Below, one piece after another: positions 41,774-51,700 of a DNA stretch of 64,000 nucleotides (positions are counted from its first letter, which is position 1; every line of letters begins with the position of its first letter). The position numbers and the translations under genes are program-made. The notes beneath the pieces were generated by a model, which saw only the letters and a list, made by a program, of their open reading frames with translations, was not told the origin of the DNA and made no database searches. This stretch comes from Pseudidiomarina insulisalsae. Lineage in GTDB: Bacteria > Pseudomonadota > Gammaproteobacteria > Enterobacterales > Alteromonadaceae. The stretch covers positions 1 through 64,000 of the forward strand of contig NZ_PIPY01000005.1 in NCBI RefSeq assembly GCF_003987065.1, in the 5' to 3' direction.

Positions 41774-44506
41774 ATGAAAATAATAAACACAGACATACAG
41801 GCTAGAGCTGTCCTACAACTGGTCACCGCCACTGCGCTGGTGTTCGCCGGGCTGTTGATTTTTAGTTATCGACTGTTCGAGCCGACCCAGCAATTGCTGT
41901 ATCACTCCATAAGTTCTTCTTTCCAGCTGGTTATGATAGGCATCGGCTTAAGTGTGCTCTTGCATATTTATCGGCGCGAGAAGCCTTACTCCCGCTGGTG
42001 GGCGTCGCTGTTCGCCGCGATCGCCATCCTTGGTATTGTCGATGGCCTGGCCGGTAGCCGTTTTGATAATTTCAGTGCGCAGATTCCCTGGTTTGCTTAC
42101 CTTGCCTTTTTGCCCGTCGCTGTCGGCTTACTCATGCAGTTCCCCCGAGCTGGTGAGCGTCGCCCATGGCAAAACCTCACGCTGAAGCTGGGTGCCGGTT
42201 ACGGCCTTGGCCTGGCCGTGGTAGGTTCTGCCTTCTTTATTATGCACTTGTTTTTAAAAGCACCATTACTCGCCAAGCATCCAACCGGCAGCCTGGTGGT
42301 CTGTGTCGCCGCGTTATTGTCGGGCGTGGCATTTTATGCGGCCAGTTATCGGGGGCGGCGGCCCTTACCGCGCCTCTCGCCGACATCCGCTACCTTTACT
42401 ACCCTAGCGATTCTGACGGTCATGGTGTTTGGCGTCGGTATGTTTCATACCGAAATGTCCGACCTGAAGCGCGACGGCGAACGTGCCATTCAGCAGTTGC
42501 GTGACAGTCGCACCGCCATGGGTGAGAGTATTATCGAGTTATTTGAGCGGCTCGGTGAGCGTTGGGAAAACTATCCTTTGGACGAACACAGTGAGTTGAT
42601 GGAAATCGATATTGACGCCTATTTGCGCCATGTCGACTATCTTGACTCGCTAATGTTGGTTAGTCCTAACAATCGGGTCGTATTTGAGCGCATGAAACCC
42701 TCGCGTAGCAGCTACTTTGAGAAAGTCATGTCCGATCCGGTTATCATACGAGCGCTTGACGAGGCTGCGTCACAAACTCAGTTGATGGTGCCGGAGTTTG
42801 GTGCCAATGAGCTGACCGCGAAGCTGATTATTCGTATACCGGTCAACTTTCGTGACCCGCAGACATTAGGTGATAGCGGACTCTACTCCATTCTGGCAGT
42901 GCTTGACGTGCGCGCCATGCTGGGTACTGCCATGCTCAATACCTATAGTAGCGATATTGAAACCTATACCTTAGTGACCCCAGGTCGCTGGATGGACCGC
43001 GCTGGTTTCTGGGTCACGCAGCCGACCGCAGAGTATCTGGATAATAAAGCGCTCAAGCTGCACGAAAGCGGTTTATCGATGTACTACAGCAAAGATGTCC
43101 CGACCCAGGCGTTTCTCTATCGGCTCGACAACCTGCAGGAAACCTCAAATCTACAGATGCTAATCATCGTTGGTTGCATCGGTTTGGTGCTGCTCGTAGT
43201 ACTTGCGGTCGAACGAAATGTATCGCTGGAGGTACAGGGGCGTCAGTTATTTTACCAGGCACATCATGATGGCCTGACCGGACTTTGGAACCGCGACAGT
43301 ATTGAGGAATTTATAGGCACCCAGTTCCATGACACGCAGGACGTGAGCGTGCTCTTTATTGATCTGGACGGCTTCACGCTTATTAACGACAGTCTTGGCC
43401 TGCATGTTGGCGACGCCATTTTGAATCAACTGGCCGAACGACTCCAAGCGGAACAGCCGCGGCGCAGTGAGCTGGCGCGCTTTGCCAGTGACGAATTTAT
43501 TCTGGTGCTTGAGGGCATGACCCAGTTCCCGGAACGGGTGAAAAGTCTGGCGCAAGACATTATGAGTACTGTGGCGCAGCCTTACCGGGTAGGCGAGCAT
43601 AAGATTTATCTGACAGCTAGCATTGGTGTGGCGCATCAGACCGATGACGTGCGCACGCCGCTGGAACTTATTCAGCGTGCTGACATGGCGATGCACCAGG
43701 CGAAGAAACTCGGCTATAACTACTTTCTTGAATACGACAACAGCATGGCGCGGCGCTTACTATCCACCACCGCCATGCGCAGTCGCTTGCAGGAAGCGAT
43801 TGAGCACAACCAGCTAGAGTTACATTACCAGCCCATTGTGCGCTCGAACGATCAGCAAACGGTACAGGTCGAGGCGTTACTGCGCTGGCCGCAAACCGAC
43901 GGCAGCTTCATTGCCCCGGCGGAATTTATTCCGCTGGCAGAAATGACCGGGCAAATTGTGCCCTTAAGCGAATGGGTGTTCCAACGCGCGTGTGAGGACG
44001 CAGTGAACTTACAGCAGCGCGACCCAAAATTAAGGGTCTCGGTGAATATCTCTGCGTTGCACTTTAACCGTGCTAACTTCGTTGATTTCGTTCTGAATAC
44101 TTTGAACGAAACCGGCTGTCGCGGTGGCTGGATTGAGCTGGAGATGACCGAAAGTATTTTGCTTGAAGGGAGTCAGAACGCTATCGAACGCCTGCAAACA
44201 CTGCGTCGGCATGGTATTAGCATTGCCCTTGATGACTTCGGTACCGGCTTCTCAAGCCTAAGCTATCTCAAGCGCCTGCCAGTCGATGTGGTGAAGATAG
44301 ACCGCAGCTTTATTGCTGGTATTCGCCATCATAAGAGCGACAGGGTGTTGATTGAAGGGGTCATCCGGATCGCGCAAAGTCTTGATTTTGCGGTACTGGC
44401 TGAGGGCATCGAAACGCCGCAGCAGGCCGAGTTTGTGACGGATCTTGGGTGTAATTATATGCAAGGCTACTTCTTCGGCCGCCCCATCCCGCTCGAAAAC
44501 CTTTGA
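41774..44506 (+). CDS. Membrane GGDEF-EAL protein (likely c-di-GMP phosphodiesterase)
   Basis: A 910-residue protein. The N-terminal about 220 residues form some seven membrane helices (MASE-like), followed by a periplasmic sensor of about 210 residues and a further helix near 460 (MLIIVGCIGLVLLVVLAV). The GGDEF signature is ASDEF at 571-575, so the first two glycines are lost and cyclase activity is unlikely. The EAL domain has VEALLRW (E700), VNISALHF, EMTESI and DDFGTGFSS and looks active. ATG at 41774 is preferred; a TTG four codons upstream is possible. A long inverted repeat follows the gene. Confidence 0.87.
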   Translation: MKIINTDIQARAVLQLVTATALVFAGLLIFSYRLFEPTQQLLYHSISSSFQLVMIGIGLSVLLHIYRREKPYSRWWASLFAAIAILGIVDGLAGSRFDNFSAQIPWFAYLAFLPVAVGLLMQFPRAGERRPWQNLTLKLGAGYGLGLAVVGSAFFIMHLFLKAPLLAKHPTGSLVVCVAALLSGVAFYAASYRGRRPLPRLSPTSATFTTLAILTVMVFGVGMFHTEMSDLKRDGERAIQQLRDSRTAMGESIIELFERLGERWENYPLDEHSELMEIDIDAYLRHVDYLDSLMLVSPNNRVVFERMKPSRSSYFEKVMSDPVIIRALDEAASQTQLMVPEFGANELTAKLIIRIPVNFRDPQTLGDSGLYSILAVLDVRAMLGTAMLNTYSSDIETYTLVTPGRWMDRAGFWVTQPTAEYLDNKALKLHESGLSMYYSKDVPTQAFLYRLDNLQETSNLQMLIIVGCIGLVLLVVLAVERNVSLEVQGRQLFYQAHHDGLTGLWNRDSIEEFIGTQFHDTQDVSVLFIDLDGFTLINDSLGLHVGDAILNQLAERLQAEQPRRSELARFASDEFILVLEGMTQFPERVKSLAQDIMSTVAQPYRVGEHKIYLTASIGVAHQTDDVRTPLELIQRADMAMHQAKKLGYNYFLEYDNSMARRLLSTTAMRSRLQEAIEHNQLELHYQPIVRSNDQQTVQVEALLRWPQTDGSFIAPAEFIPLAEMTGQIVPLSEWVFQRACEDAVNLQQRDPKLRVSVNISALHFNRANFVDFVLNTLNETGCRGGWIELEMTESILLEGSQNAIERLQTLRRHGISIALDDFGTGFSSLSYLKRLPVDVVKIDRSFIAGIRHHKSDRVLIEGVIRIAQSLDFAVLAEGIETPQQAEFVTDLGCNYMQGYFFGRPIPLENL

Positions 44507-44516
44507 ACTACAAGAG

Positions 44517-44583
44517 CGTTACTGGATACTGGATATTAGTTACTGGCAAGTGACGGCTTTCCAATATCCAGTATCCAGTAACG
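44517..44583. repeat. Perfect 21-base-arm inverted repeat after the GGDEF-EAL gene
   Basis: Left arm CGTTACTGGATACTGGATAT plus T (44517-44537) and its exact complement at 44563-44583 enclose 25 bases. It could act as a terminator for the two converging genes, although there is no immediate T-run. Its words ATATCCAG and CCAGTAAC recur in the tandem array before acs. Confidence 0.9.
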
Positions 44584-44600
44584 AATAACGCTTTTGCTTT

Positions 44601-45761
44601 TTAAAAGCTGTACAGGGCCATGAATTGCAGGCGCGTCATATCGCCGTCTGTGCCCGATTCCAGTTCCCGCGTTGCCCGCGACAGCTCCGCTCCGAAAGTC
44701 AGGTTTTTCACCGGTGAGTACATGACATTCGCGCCCAGGCGCTGGGTGAACTTAGTGGTGTTGACGCCGGTCAGGTGAGTGTCCTTGTCGGCCCAGCCCC
44801 GGCTAAAAACCAGGTTGCTGCGGGTTGTATCATTCCAGACATGGCGGTAGGCCAGCGTGACCCCGCTGGCGTCAATGGCTTCAAGGTCGCCATTGGCGTC
44901 AATGACGGCGCTGTTGAAGGTATTCAACCCGAGATAGCGCCCAAAACCTGAACCGGTCTGAAACGAAGCGCGCAGATCATGCTTGCCTAACTGCCATTTG
45001 GCGCCCAGTGAGATGCCATAGCCTGCGGTGGTTTCGTCGTCGCCGTTGTTATCGGTGTCATAAGCCAGCTGGCGTACCAGACCAGCAATGCTATAAGTCA
45101 CAGCGCCGGTTATGCCAACATATTTGGCGGTCAGGTCGGGCATAATGCCATCACTTGAGGTAATACGGCTGCCACCACCAAAGGGCGTTACCGTGGTTTC
45201 GGGGTTTTCCAGCGACACGCTGAAACCACCCTGGGTGTAGCGTAGTTGCGGCTGGCGGGCGAAAATAATGCCGTCAGTGGCACCGATAAAGTCCACCGAT
45301 TCGGGCAAGATGGTTAAATTCTGAAAGTTCGACCAGGCCTGACCTACCAGCCAATTGCCGTAGGTGAAATAGGCCTGGCGCAGACGCGGTGAGTAGGAGT
45401 TGGTGATGCGCTCGTCGCCCACCGGCACTGTCATAAAGTCGAGCTCAATGCGGGCTGTTATGGCTTCACCATTATCCAGAACCTGACTGACATCAAAGAA
45501 AAAGCGCGACTGGCGCGCGTGAAAGTCACTGACGATGTCGTCGCCATTGCCGCCCACAGGCGTAGTGCTGGGAATGTAAAACTGGCGGCCGATAAAGCCA
45601 CTGGCAGGCGCGTTACCATCTTGATAATCTGACATAAATGCGTCGAGTTTTATGTAGCCGCTGAAGTTCCATTGCGGGTCTGCGGCGTGTGCGGGCGTCA
45701 TGGCGAGACCGCCTAATACGGCACTGGCGAGCAGTGTTTTTGTTAGTGTTTTGGGCAGCAT
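44601..45761 (-). CDS. DcaP-like outer-membrane porin
   Basis: A 386-residue protein with a signal peptide ending AHA-AD at about residue 27, then WNFSGYIKLDAFMSDY and SRFFFDVSQ, and a beta-barrel ending in Phe (LQFMALYSF). This start is typical of DcaP-type trimeric porins, which pass organic anions. It is divergent from acs, and the shared gap holds a dyad also present before the acetate symporter genes, so it may admit acetate or other carboxylates. Substrate and regulation are inferred. Confidence 0.82.
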   Translation of the reverse strand: MLPKTLTKTLLASAVLGGLAMTPAHAADPQWNFSGYIKLDAFMSDYQDGNAPASGFIGRQFYIPSTTPVGGNGDDIVSDFHARQSRFFFDVSQVLDNGEAITARIELDFMTVPVGDERITNSYSPRLRQAYFTYGNWLVGQAWSNFQNLTILPESVDFIGATDGIIFARQPQLRYTQGGFSVSLENPETTVTPFGGGSRITSSDGIMPDLTAKYVGITGAVTYSIAGLVRQLAYDTDNNGDDETTAGYGISLGAKWQLGKHDLRASFQTGSGFGRYLGLNTFNSAVIDANGDLEAIDASGVTLAYRHVWNDTTRSNLVFSRGWADKDTHLTGVNTTKFTQRLGANVMYSPVKNLTFGAELSRATRELESGTDGDMTRLQFMALYSF

Positions 45762-45837
45762 TGCGGTGCTCCTTGATTCGTTAGCTGATTCTGTTTTGCA
45801 CGAAAAAGCATCGAATGCTTAGGTGAAATAATCAATC

Positions 45838-45851
45838 TAGACTATGGTCTA
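45838..45851. promoter_or_regulatory. Candidate CrbR operator, porin/acs region
   Basis: The dyad TAGAC-TATG-GTCTA contains GACTATGGTC, which matches GACCATGGTC at 56993-57002 upstream of crbS and the DUF4212-actP genes in 9 of 10 bases. It lies 77 bases before the porin start and about 196 before acs. Assignment to CrbR rests on shared position in the acetate genes. Confidence 0.5.
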
Positions 45852-45904
45852 ATGGTCGCCCGCACCTAAATGCCAGAAGGTAGGTAAAATCAAAAGCGTT
45901 GTTG

Positions 45905-46020
45905 GTTATTGGATAGTGGTTATTGGGGGGTACTTCAACCACTATCCAATAACTAATATCCAGTAACTAATATCCAGTAACTAATATCCAGTAACTAATA
46001 TCCAGTAACTAATATCCAAT
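45905..46020. repeat. Inverted repeat and 14-bp tandem array just before acs
   Basis: GTTATTGGATAGTGG (45905-45919) pairs exactly with CCACTATCCAATAAC (45939-45953). Four perfect direct copies of TAATATCCAGTAAC follow (45954-45967, 45968-45981, 45982-45995, 45996-46009), then a partial fifth. The array ends about 17 bases before the acs ribosome-binding site, so it lies in the leader. Confidence 0.95.
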
Positions 46021-46046
46021 ATCGCATTAGCAGTTCCGGAGGTTTT

Positions 46047-47990
46047 ATGCAGCATAATGTTTACCCAGTACCGGCGGAAGTCAAAAGCCGCGCGCATATT
46101 GATAACGATGACTACCAGAAAATGTATCAGCAGAGTGTGGACGATCCGGAAAGCTTCTGGCGCGAGCAGGGGCAACGTATCAGCTGGTTTAGTCCATACT
46201 CGAGAGTGAAGAACACCAGCTTTCAACCGGGCGATATCAGTATTAAGTGGTTTGAAGATGGTACGTTGAATGCGTGCTACAACTGTGTTGACCGGCATTT
46301 GGCTGAGCGTGGTGACAAGACGGCGATCATCTGGGAAGGCGATGACCCGTCGGTGAGCGAGGAGATTAGCTATCAGCAGCTGCATGCTGAGGTATCCCGT
46401 TTTGCCAATGGTCTGAAGAAGCTTGGTGTTGAGAAGGGCGATCGCGTGGCAATTTATATGCCAATGGTGCCTGAAGCTGCTTATGCGATGTTGGCCTGTG
46501 CCCGCATTGGTGCGGTACATACGGTTATTTTCGGCGGCTTCTCGCCCAATGCGATTGCCGATCGGGTCAACGACTGTGGTGTTAAAGTGGTGATTACCGC
46601 TGATGAAGGCCGTCGTGGCGGCAAGACTACTGCGTTGAAAGCCAATGTGGATGAAGCGCTGAAAGACGACCGTTGCCCGACGGTAGAGCACGTAGTGGTG
46701 GCGAAGGTCACTCATGGCGATGTAGCGTTTGATGACAGCCGCGATGTCTGGTGGGATCAACTGATTAAAGATGTACCAACCGAATGCCAGCCGGAAGTGA
46801 TGAATGCTGAAGACCCGCTGTTTATTCTCTATACCTCAGGCTCGACGGGTAAACCGAAGGGCGTGCTGCATACCACTGGTGGTTATATGGTGTGGGCGTC
46901 GATGACACACGAGTATGTGTTTGATTACCACGAAGAAGATATTTACTGGTGCGCGGCCGATGTGGGCTGGATTACCGGGCACTCGTACATTGTTTATGGC
47001 CCGCTGGCTAACGGCGCGACCACGCTCGTGTTTGAAGGTTTGCCCACTTATCCGGGCGTGGGTCGTATTGGTGAGGTGATTGACAAGCATGGCGTGAACA
47101 TTCTTTATACCGCGCCAACAGCGATTCGCGCGCTTATGGCCAAAGGCACGGCAGCAGCCGAGACCAGCACCCGCGAGTCGTTGCGTATTCTGGGTTCGGT
47201 CGGTGAGCCAATTAATCCGGAAGCCTGGGAGTGGTATTACAATGTGCTCGGTGACGGTCGCTGCCCTATTGTGGACACCTGGTGGCAAACCGAGACCGGC
47301 GGCATCATGATTACTCCGCTGCCGGGTGCGACTGATTTGAAACCAGGCTCAGCGACGCGACCGTTTTTCGGCGTCCAACCGGCGCTGGTGAATGCCGACG
47401 GTGAAGAGCTTGACGGCGCTGTCGACGGCAATCTGGTGATTAAAGATTCCTGGCCGGGTCAATCGCGTACCCTATGGGGCGACCATGAGCGCTTTGAGCA
47501 GACTTACTTCTCCGCTTATAAGAACTTATATTTCTCAGGCGATGGCGCGCGTCGTGACGAAGACGGCTATTACTGGATCACCGGCCGCGTCGATGACGTG
47601 CTGAATGTTTCCGGGCACCGTTTGGGCACCGCTGAGATTGAAAGCGTGCTGGTCGAGCACCCGGCGGTATCTGAAGCGGCGGTAGTCGGTTACCCGCATG
47701 ATCTGAAAGGTCAGGGTATTTATGTTTACCTGATTGCGATGTCAGGCACTGAAATTACTGATGAACTGACCAAAGAGGTTCGTGAATGGGTACGCAAAGA
47801 GCTTAGCCCCATTGCTACCCCTGACTTTATTCACTGGGCGCCGGACTTACCGAAAACCCGCTCGGGAAAAATTATGCGTCGTATTTTGCGCAAAATTGCG
47901 GCCAATGAATTTGAAAACCTGGGTGACACCTCTACGCTCGCCGATCCGGGTGTGGTAGATTCGCTGATAGAGAATCGACTGAACAAATAG
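46047..47990 (+). CDS. acs: Acetyl-CoA synthetase
   Basis: AMP-forming acetate-CoA ligase, 647 residues, the high-affinity route from acetate to acetyl-CoA. [11 protein letters not shown] begins at Y262; other adenylation motifs are [23 protein letters not shown] and the hinge [14 protein letters not shown]608 in [12 protein letters not shown] corresponds to the lysine whose acetylation silences Acs in enterobacteria (Lys609). GGAGG lies five to ten bases before the ATG. The response-regulator gene crbR follows five bases after the stop, so the two are probably co-transcribed. Confidence 0.97.
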   Translation: MQHNVYPVPAEVKSRAHIDNDDYQKMYQQSVDDPESFWREQGQRISWFSPYSRVKNTSFQPGDISIKWFEDGTLNACYNCVDRHLAERGDKTAIIWEGDDPSVSEEISYQQLHAEVSRFANGLKKLGVEKGDRVAIYMPMVPEAAYAMLACARIGAVHTVIFGGFSPNAIADRVNDCGVKVVITADEGRRGGKTTALKANVDEALKDDRCPTVEHVVVAKVTHGDVAFDDSRDVWWDQLIKDVPTECQPEVMNAEDPLFILYTSGSTGKPKGVLHTTGGYMVWASMTHEYVFDYHEEDIYWCAADVGWITGHSYIVYGPLANGATTLVFEGLPTYPGVGRIGEVIDKHGVNILYTAPTAIRALMAKGTAAAETSTRESLRILGSVGEPINPEAWEWYYNVLGDGRCPIVDTWWQTETGGIMITPLPGATDLKPGSATRPFFGVQPALVNADGEELDGAVDGNLVIKDSWPGQSRTLWGDHERFEQTYFSAYKNLYFSGDGARRDEDGYYWITGRVDDVLNVSGHRLGTAEIESVLVEHPAVSEAAVVGYPHDLKGQGIYVYLIAMSGTEITDELTKEVREWVRKELSPIATPDFIHWAPDLPKTRSGKIMRRILRKIAANEFENLGDTSTLADPGVVDSLIENRLNK

Positions 47991-47995
47991 CACCC

Positions 47996-48646
47996 ATGGC
48001 TAAATTCCTTATCGCTGATGATCACCCGTTATTTCGCGAGGCGCTGCAAGGCGCCCTCGCGAATCACTATGCCAATTTGCAACTCAGAGAAGCGGGCGAT
48101 CTGGAAGCGACACTCAGCGCGCTCAATGACGATGACGACGTCGACTTGTTGTTACTTGATCTGCACATGCCAGGTAGCGGTGACTTGTATGGCCTGATCC
48201 GCATTCGGGAGGACTTTCCGTTGTTACCGGTCGCGGTTATCTCGGGTTCGGAAGACGCTGCGGTGGTGGCAAAGTGCATCGGTTTTGGCGCTTTGGGCTT
48301 TATTCCTAAGTCATTGTCTTCGGGCAACATTGCCGAAGCCATCGACGCCATTATGCAAGGGGATACCTGGGTGCCGGAACAGGTACGCGGTCGTCTTGAT
48401 AGTGTCAGCGCCGAAGATCAGGAGCTGGCGCGTAAAGTGGCTGATTTAACCCCGCAACAATATCGTGTGCTTTACCTGTTGCACGAAGGTCTGCTGAACA
48501 AACAAATTGCCTATCAGCTAAATATTACCGAAGCGACGGTCAAAGCCCATATTACGGCCATTTTTCGTAAACTTGGCGTGTACAGCCGCACGCAGGCGGT
48601 GTTATTGGCCGAACGATTGCAATTAGAAGCCCCGGTAAATTCCTAA
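47996..48646 (+). CDS. crbR: LuxR-family response regulator of acetate genes
   Basis: A 216-residue two-component regulator: receiver domain with ADDHPLFREAL, phosphoacceptor D55 in LLLDLHMPG and K in FIPKS, then a LuxR-type helix-turn-helix (LTPQQYRVLYLLHEGLLNKQ, ATVKAHITAIFRKLGV). In Vibrio and Pseudomonas, CrbR (also called ErdR/AgmR-like) switches on acs. Adjacency to acs and the presence of a crbS gene 5-9 kb away make the same assignment likely here. ATG begins six bases after the acs stop. Confidence 0.85.
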   Translation: MAKFLIADDHPLFREALQGALANHYANLQLREAGDLEATLSALNDDDDVDLLLLDLHMPGSGDLYGLIRIREDFPLLPVAVISGSEDAAVVAKCIGFGALGFIPKSLSSGNIAEAIDAIMQGDTWVPEQVRGRLDSVSAEDQELARKVADLTPQQYRVLYLLHEGLLNKQIAYQLNITEATVKAHITAIFRKLGVYSRTQAVLLAERLQLEAPVNS

Positions 48647-48756
48647 ATGTAAAATTTTGTAACATTCTTAACACAGAAAGGCTACCTTCTCTTTATCTCT
48701 TCGTGCTAAGTTTAAAAAAACGATAATTATAAAAACCACACAGCAGGAAGGATAAA

Positions 48757-51700
48757 ATGGCAACCCAAACCACTGTTTTACGCCCCGCGGCTCTCGCCGT
48801 GGCGGTCGTGTCAGCTCTGGTGGGTACTGCAGCCGTAGCACAACAGGTACAGCAGCAACCCACGCAAAGCCCGCAATTAATTACCCAGCATCAACTGGAT
48901 AAGCGCGATAAGAGTGCCACCAAGATGGTACGTGACTATGCCGTCACGCGCTTTATCGTGGAGCTTGAAGATCCTGCTGCTGCAGTTTACAAAGGCGGCC
49001 TGGCCGGCTTCGCACCCACCAGCCCGAAAGCAACAGGGGCGGCGCAGTTACAACTGAATTCGACACCGGTGACCAGCTATCAGCAGCATTTGTTAGGCAA
49101 ACAGAACGAGGTGGCGCGTGGCTTACGTGCTAGGGTCGGCAACCTTGAGGTAAAACACCACCTGACGCTGACCTTCAACGGTCTGGTTGTTGAAGTTCCG
49201 GAGCAAGTCAGCGATGAAGCTGCGCTACGCGCACACCTTGCACAAGTGCCTGGCGTGAAACGCGTGTACGAAGACAAGAAGTACTACGCCAACACGGCCA
49301 CCTCGATGGATCTGATTAACGCACCGGCGGTCTGGAGCGCGTTGGGTGGACAAGCGCAGGCTGGTCGTGATGTTAAAATCGCGATTATCGACAGCGGGAT
49401 CGATCCAGAACATCCCATGTTTGCTGACAATGGCCATCCTACCGTTCCACGCCCGTCTAAAGCTGATTATTGCACTACCAATATAAGTTTCTGTAACGAC
49501 AAGATTATTGTCGCGCGCTGGTATGAGCCCCAGGGGGAGGTAGACGCTAAAGAAACTGAAAGTCCGTTAGACATTAATGGCCATGGTACCCATGTTGCTG
49601 GTATAGCCTCAGGTAATCCCGCCACAGTAACTTTTGACGGTGCTAGCTTGAACCTAACAGGTGTTGCGCCGGGTGCTCACTTGATGGTTTATAAAGCACT
49701 TTTTGATGGTCCTCAAGATAGTCCTGCTTCGGGAAGCTCATCGCAGCTACTTCCCGCGCTTGAAGATGCTGTAGCGGACGGAGCTGATGTGATTAATAAC
49801 TCATGGGGCAGTGGTCCGGGTGGAGATCCCGCTGACAGTCCCTATCGGGATGCCTTTGCAGCTGCTAGAGAGGCCGGTGTATTAACGGTTACAGCTGCTG
49901 GGAATGCGGGTCCGGGCGATCGCACCATCGCTTGTCCAGGTTGTATTGAGGATGGCTTGACGGTCTCTAGCAGTCAGCACGGCGGTGACGTAAAATCTAT
50001 TATAGAAACAGGTGCTTTCAGTGAAATTTACGCGAAGCCTGGCTCTGGTAATTTTACCATTAATGAACCTATTACAGCGTTGCTGGCATTGGCTGCAAAT
50101 AGCGGCGACAATCTCGCCTGCTCGAGTTTTGCCAGTGGCACTTTCAACCAGCAAATTGTGGTGGTTCAGCGCGGTAGCTGTAACTTCAGTACTAAAGCCA
50201 ATAATATTCAGGCGGCCGGCGGGTTGGCGATGATTGTTTATAACAACGAGCCAGGTATCGTTAGAATGAGCATGGGCGAGGCAACTTTACCTTCGGTATC
50301 CATCACCCAGCCGGACGGTCAGGCAATCATAGCTGACTGGCAGAATGGTGACACGGCTACTATCAATATACCGCAGCGGTATGTAACCGATAATCTGGCC
50401 GATACCATGTCTGATTTTAGCGGCCGTGGCCCTAATGGTAACTCGACCTTTCTGAAACCTGATCTAACTGCACCAGGCAGTGACATTATTGCGCCCTATC
50501 TAAATTCTTCTTATGTTGAGTTAGATGGCACGTCGATGGCATCACCGCATGTTGCCGGTGCCGCTGCGCTGGTGCTAGATACACGGCCGAACCTTACTGC
50601 TGAACAATTGAAGTCAATTCTTATGACCTCCAGTGACAGCGGTTTACGAGATGATGATCTTATTTCAGCGACCACGCCTTTTGATCGCGGGGCCGGACGA
50701 TTGAATCTTGAAGCCGCGCAAGCGACCCAAGTGGTGGTGGATACGCCGTCGTTAGCCAATAACGCCTGTTCACTGGGCTGCGACTTTACCCGCAACTTTA
50801 CCAATATTGGTAATGCTGCGGTAAGTTTTAGCATTGAAACCAGTTTCAATGATCCGAATATCTCTGCAGTCGTAGATCAGGGCCTGTTGGCGCTCAACGC
50901 CGGTGAAAGCGGTAGCCTGACCTTCTCAATCGACACTCGGTTTGCCGCCGAAGGCTGGCATTTCGGTGAGGTGCTGTTAACCAGTTCACCACATCCGACC
51001 CTTCGTTTACCGGTCGCGGTGTATGCCAGTTCATCGGACAATGAAGCGATTGTAACTGCCGCGCACACTTCAGGTGAAGTTGCCATCGATGCGCCAATTG
51101 GCGTGCAGGCCAAAGGTGCACTTGGTAGTGGTGAGACGCCGGTGACCTTAAGCGTTACCTTACCTGATGGTGCGATACTTGATGAGAGCTCAGTAATTGT
51201 CGATGAGACGCTGTCGCAACGTACCAGTCTGACTATCAGTGCCGGTGAAATTGTCTGGCAAGGCAGTCAAAATGACGAGCCTGATATTCAGGAAATAGGC
51301 TTAAGAAACGGACTTTTTTTTGCAGGAAAAACAGTAGCGCAACTCACGGGTAACCAAATTGATAACCCTGTGTGCACTGAATATTGTGATGATGAGGTAT
51401 TCTCATTACCAATCGAGAACTTAGGAGGGATTTATCTTGATGGAGTGCAGTATAACAATTTAGTGATTTCAGCCAACGGTATTATCGGTGCAGGTAGTAT
51501 CGGAAATGATTTTGCTGACAGTGCTTCAAATCAAGCGATTCCTGATGAAAGTCCTCCCAATGCTTTCTGGGCTCCATTTTGGTCAGATCTCGAAATTGGT
51601 TTAGATGCTGGCGGCGGCCAGCTTAATATTGCTGCTGTTAAGGTAAATGATACAAACTGGCTCGCGATTGAGTTCGAAAACGTCCGCGAATATGATGACG

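Noticed and set aside
45954-46009. Possible CRISPR array
   Set aside because: The 14-bp units are directly joined with no spacers and there are no cas genes.
45981-46760. Long reverse-strand open frame (259 codons) opposite the start of acs
   Set aside because: It is the shadow of acs codons plus the tandem repeat, with no ribosome site or family similarity.
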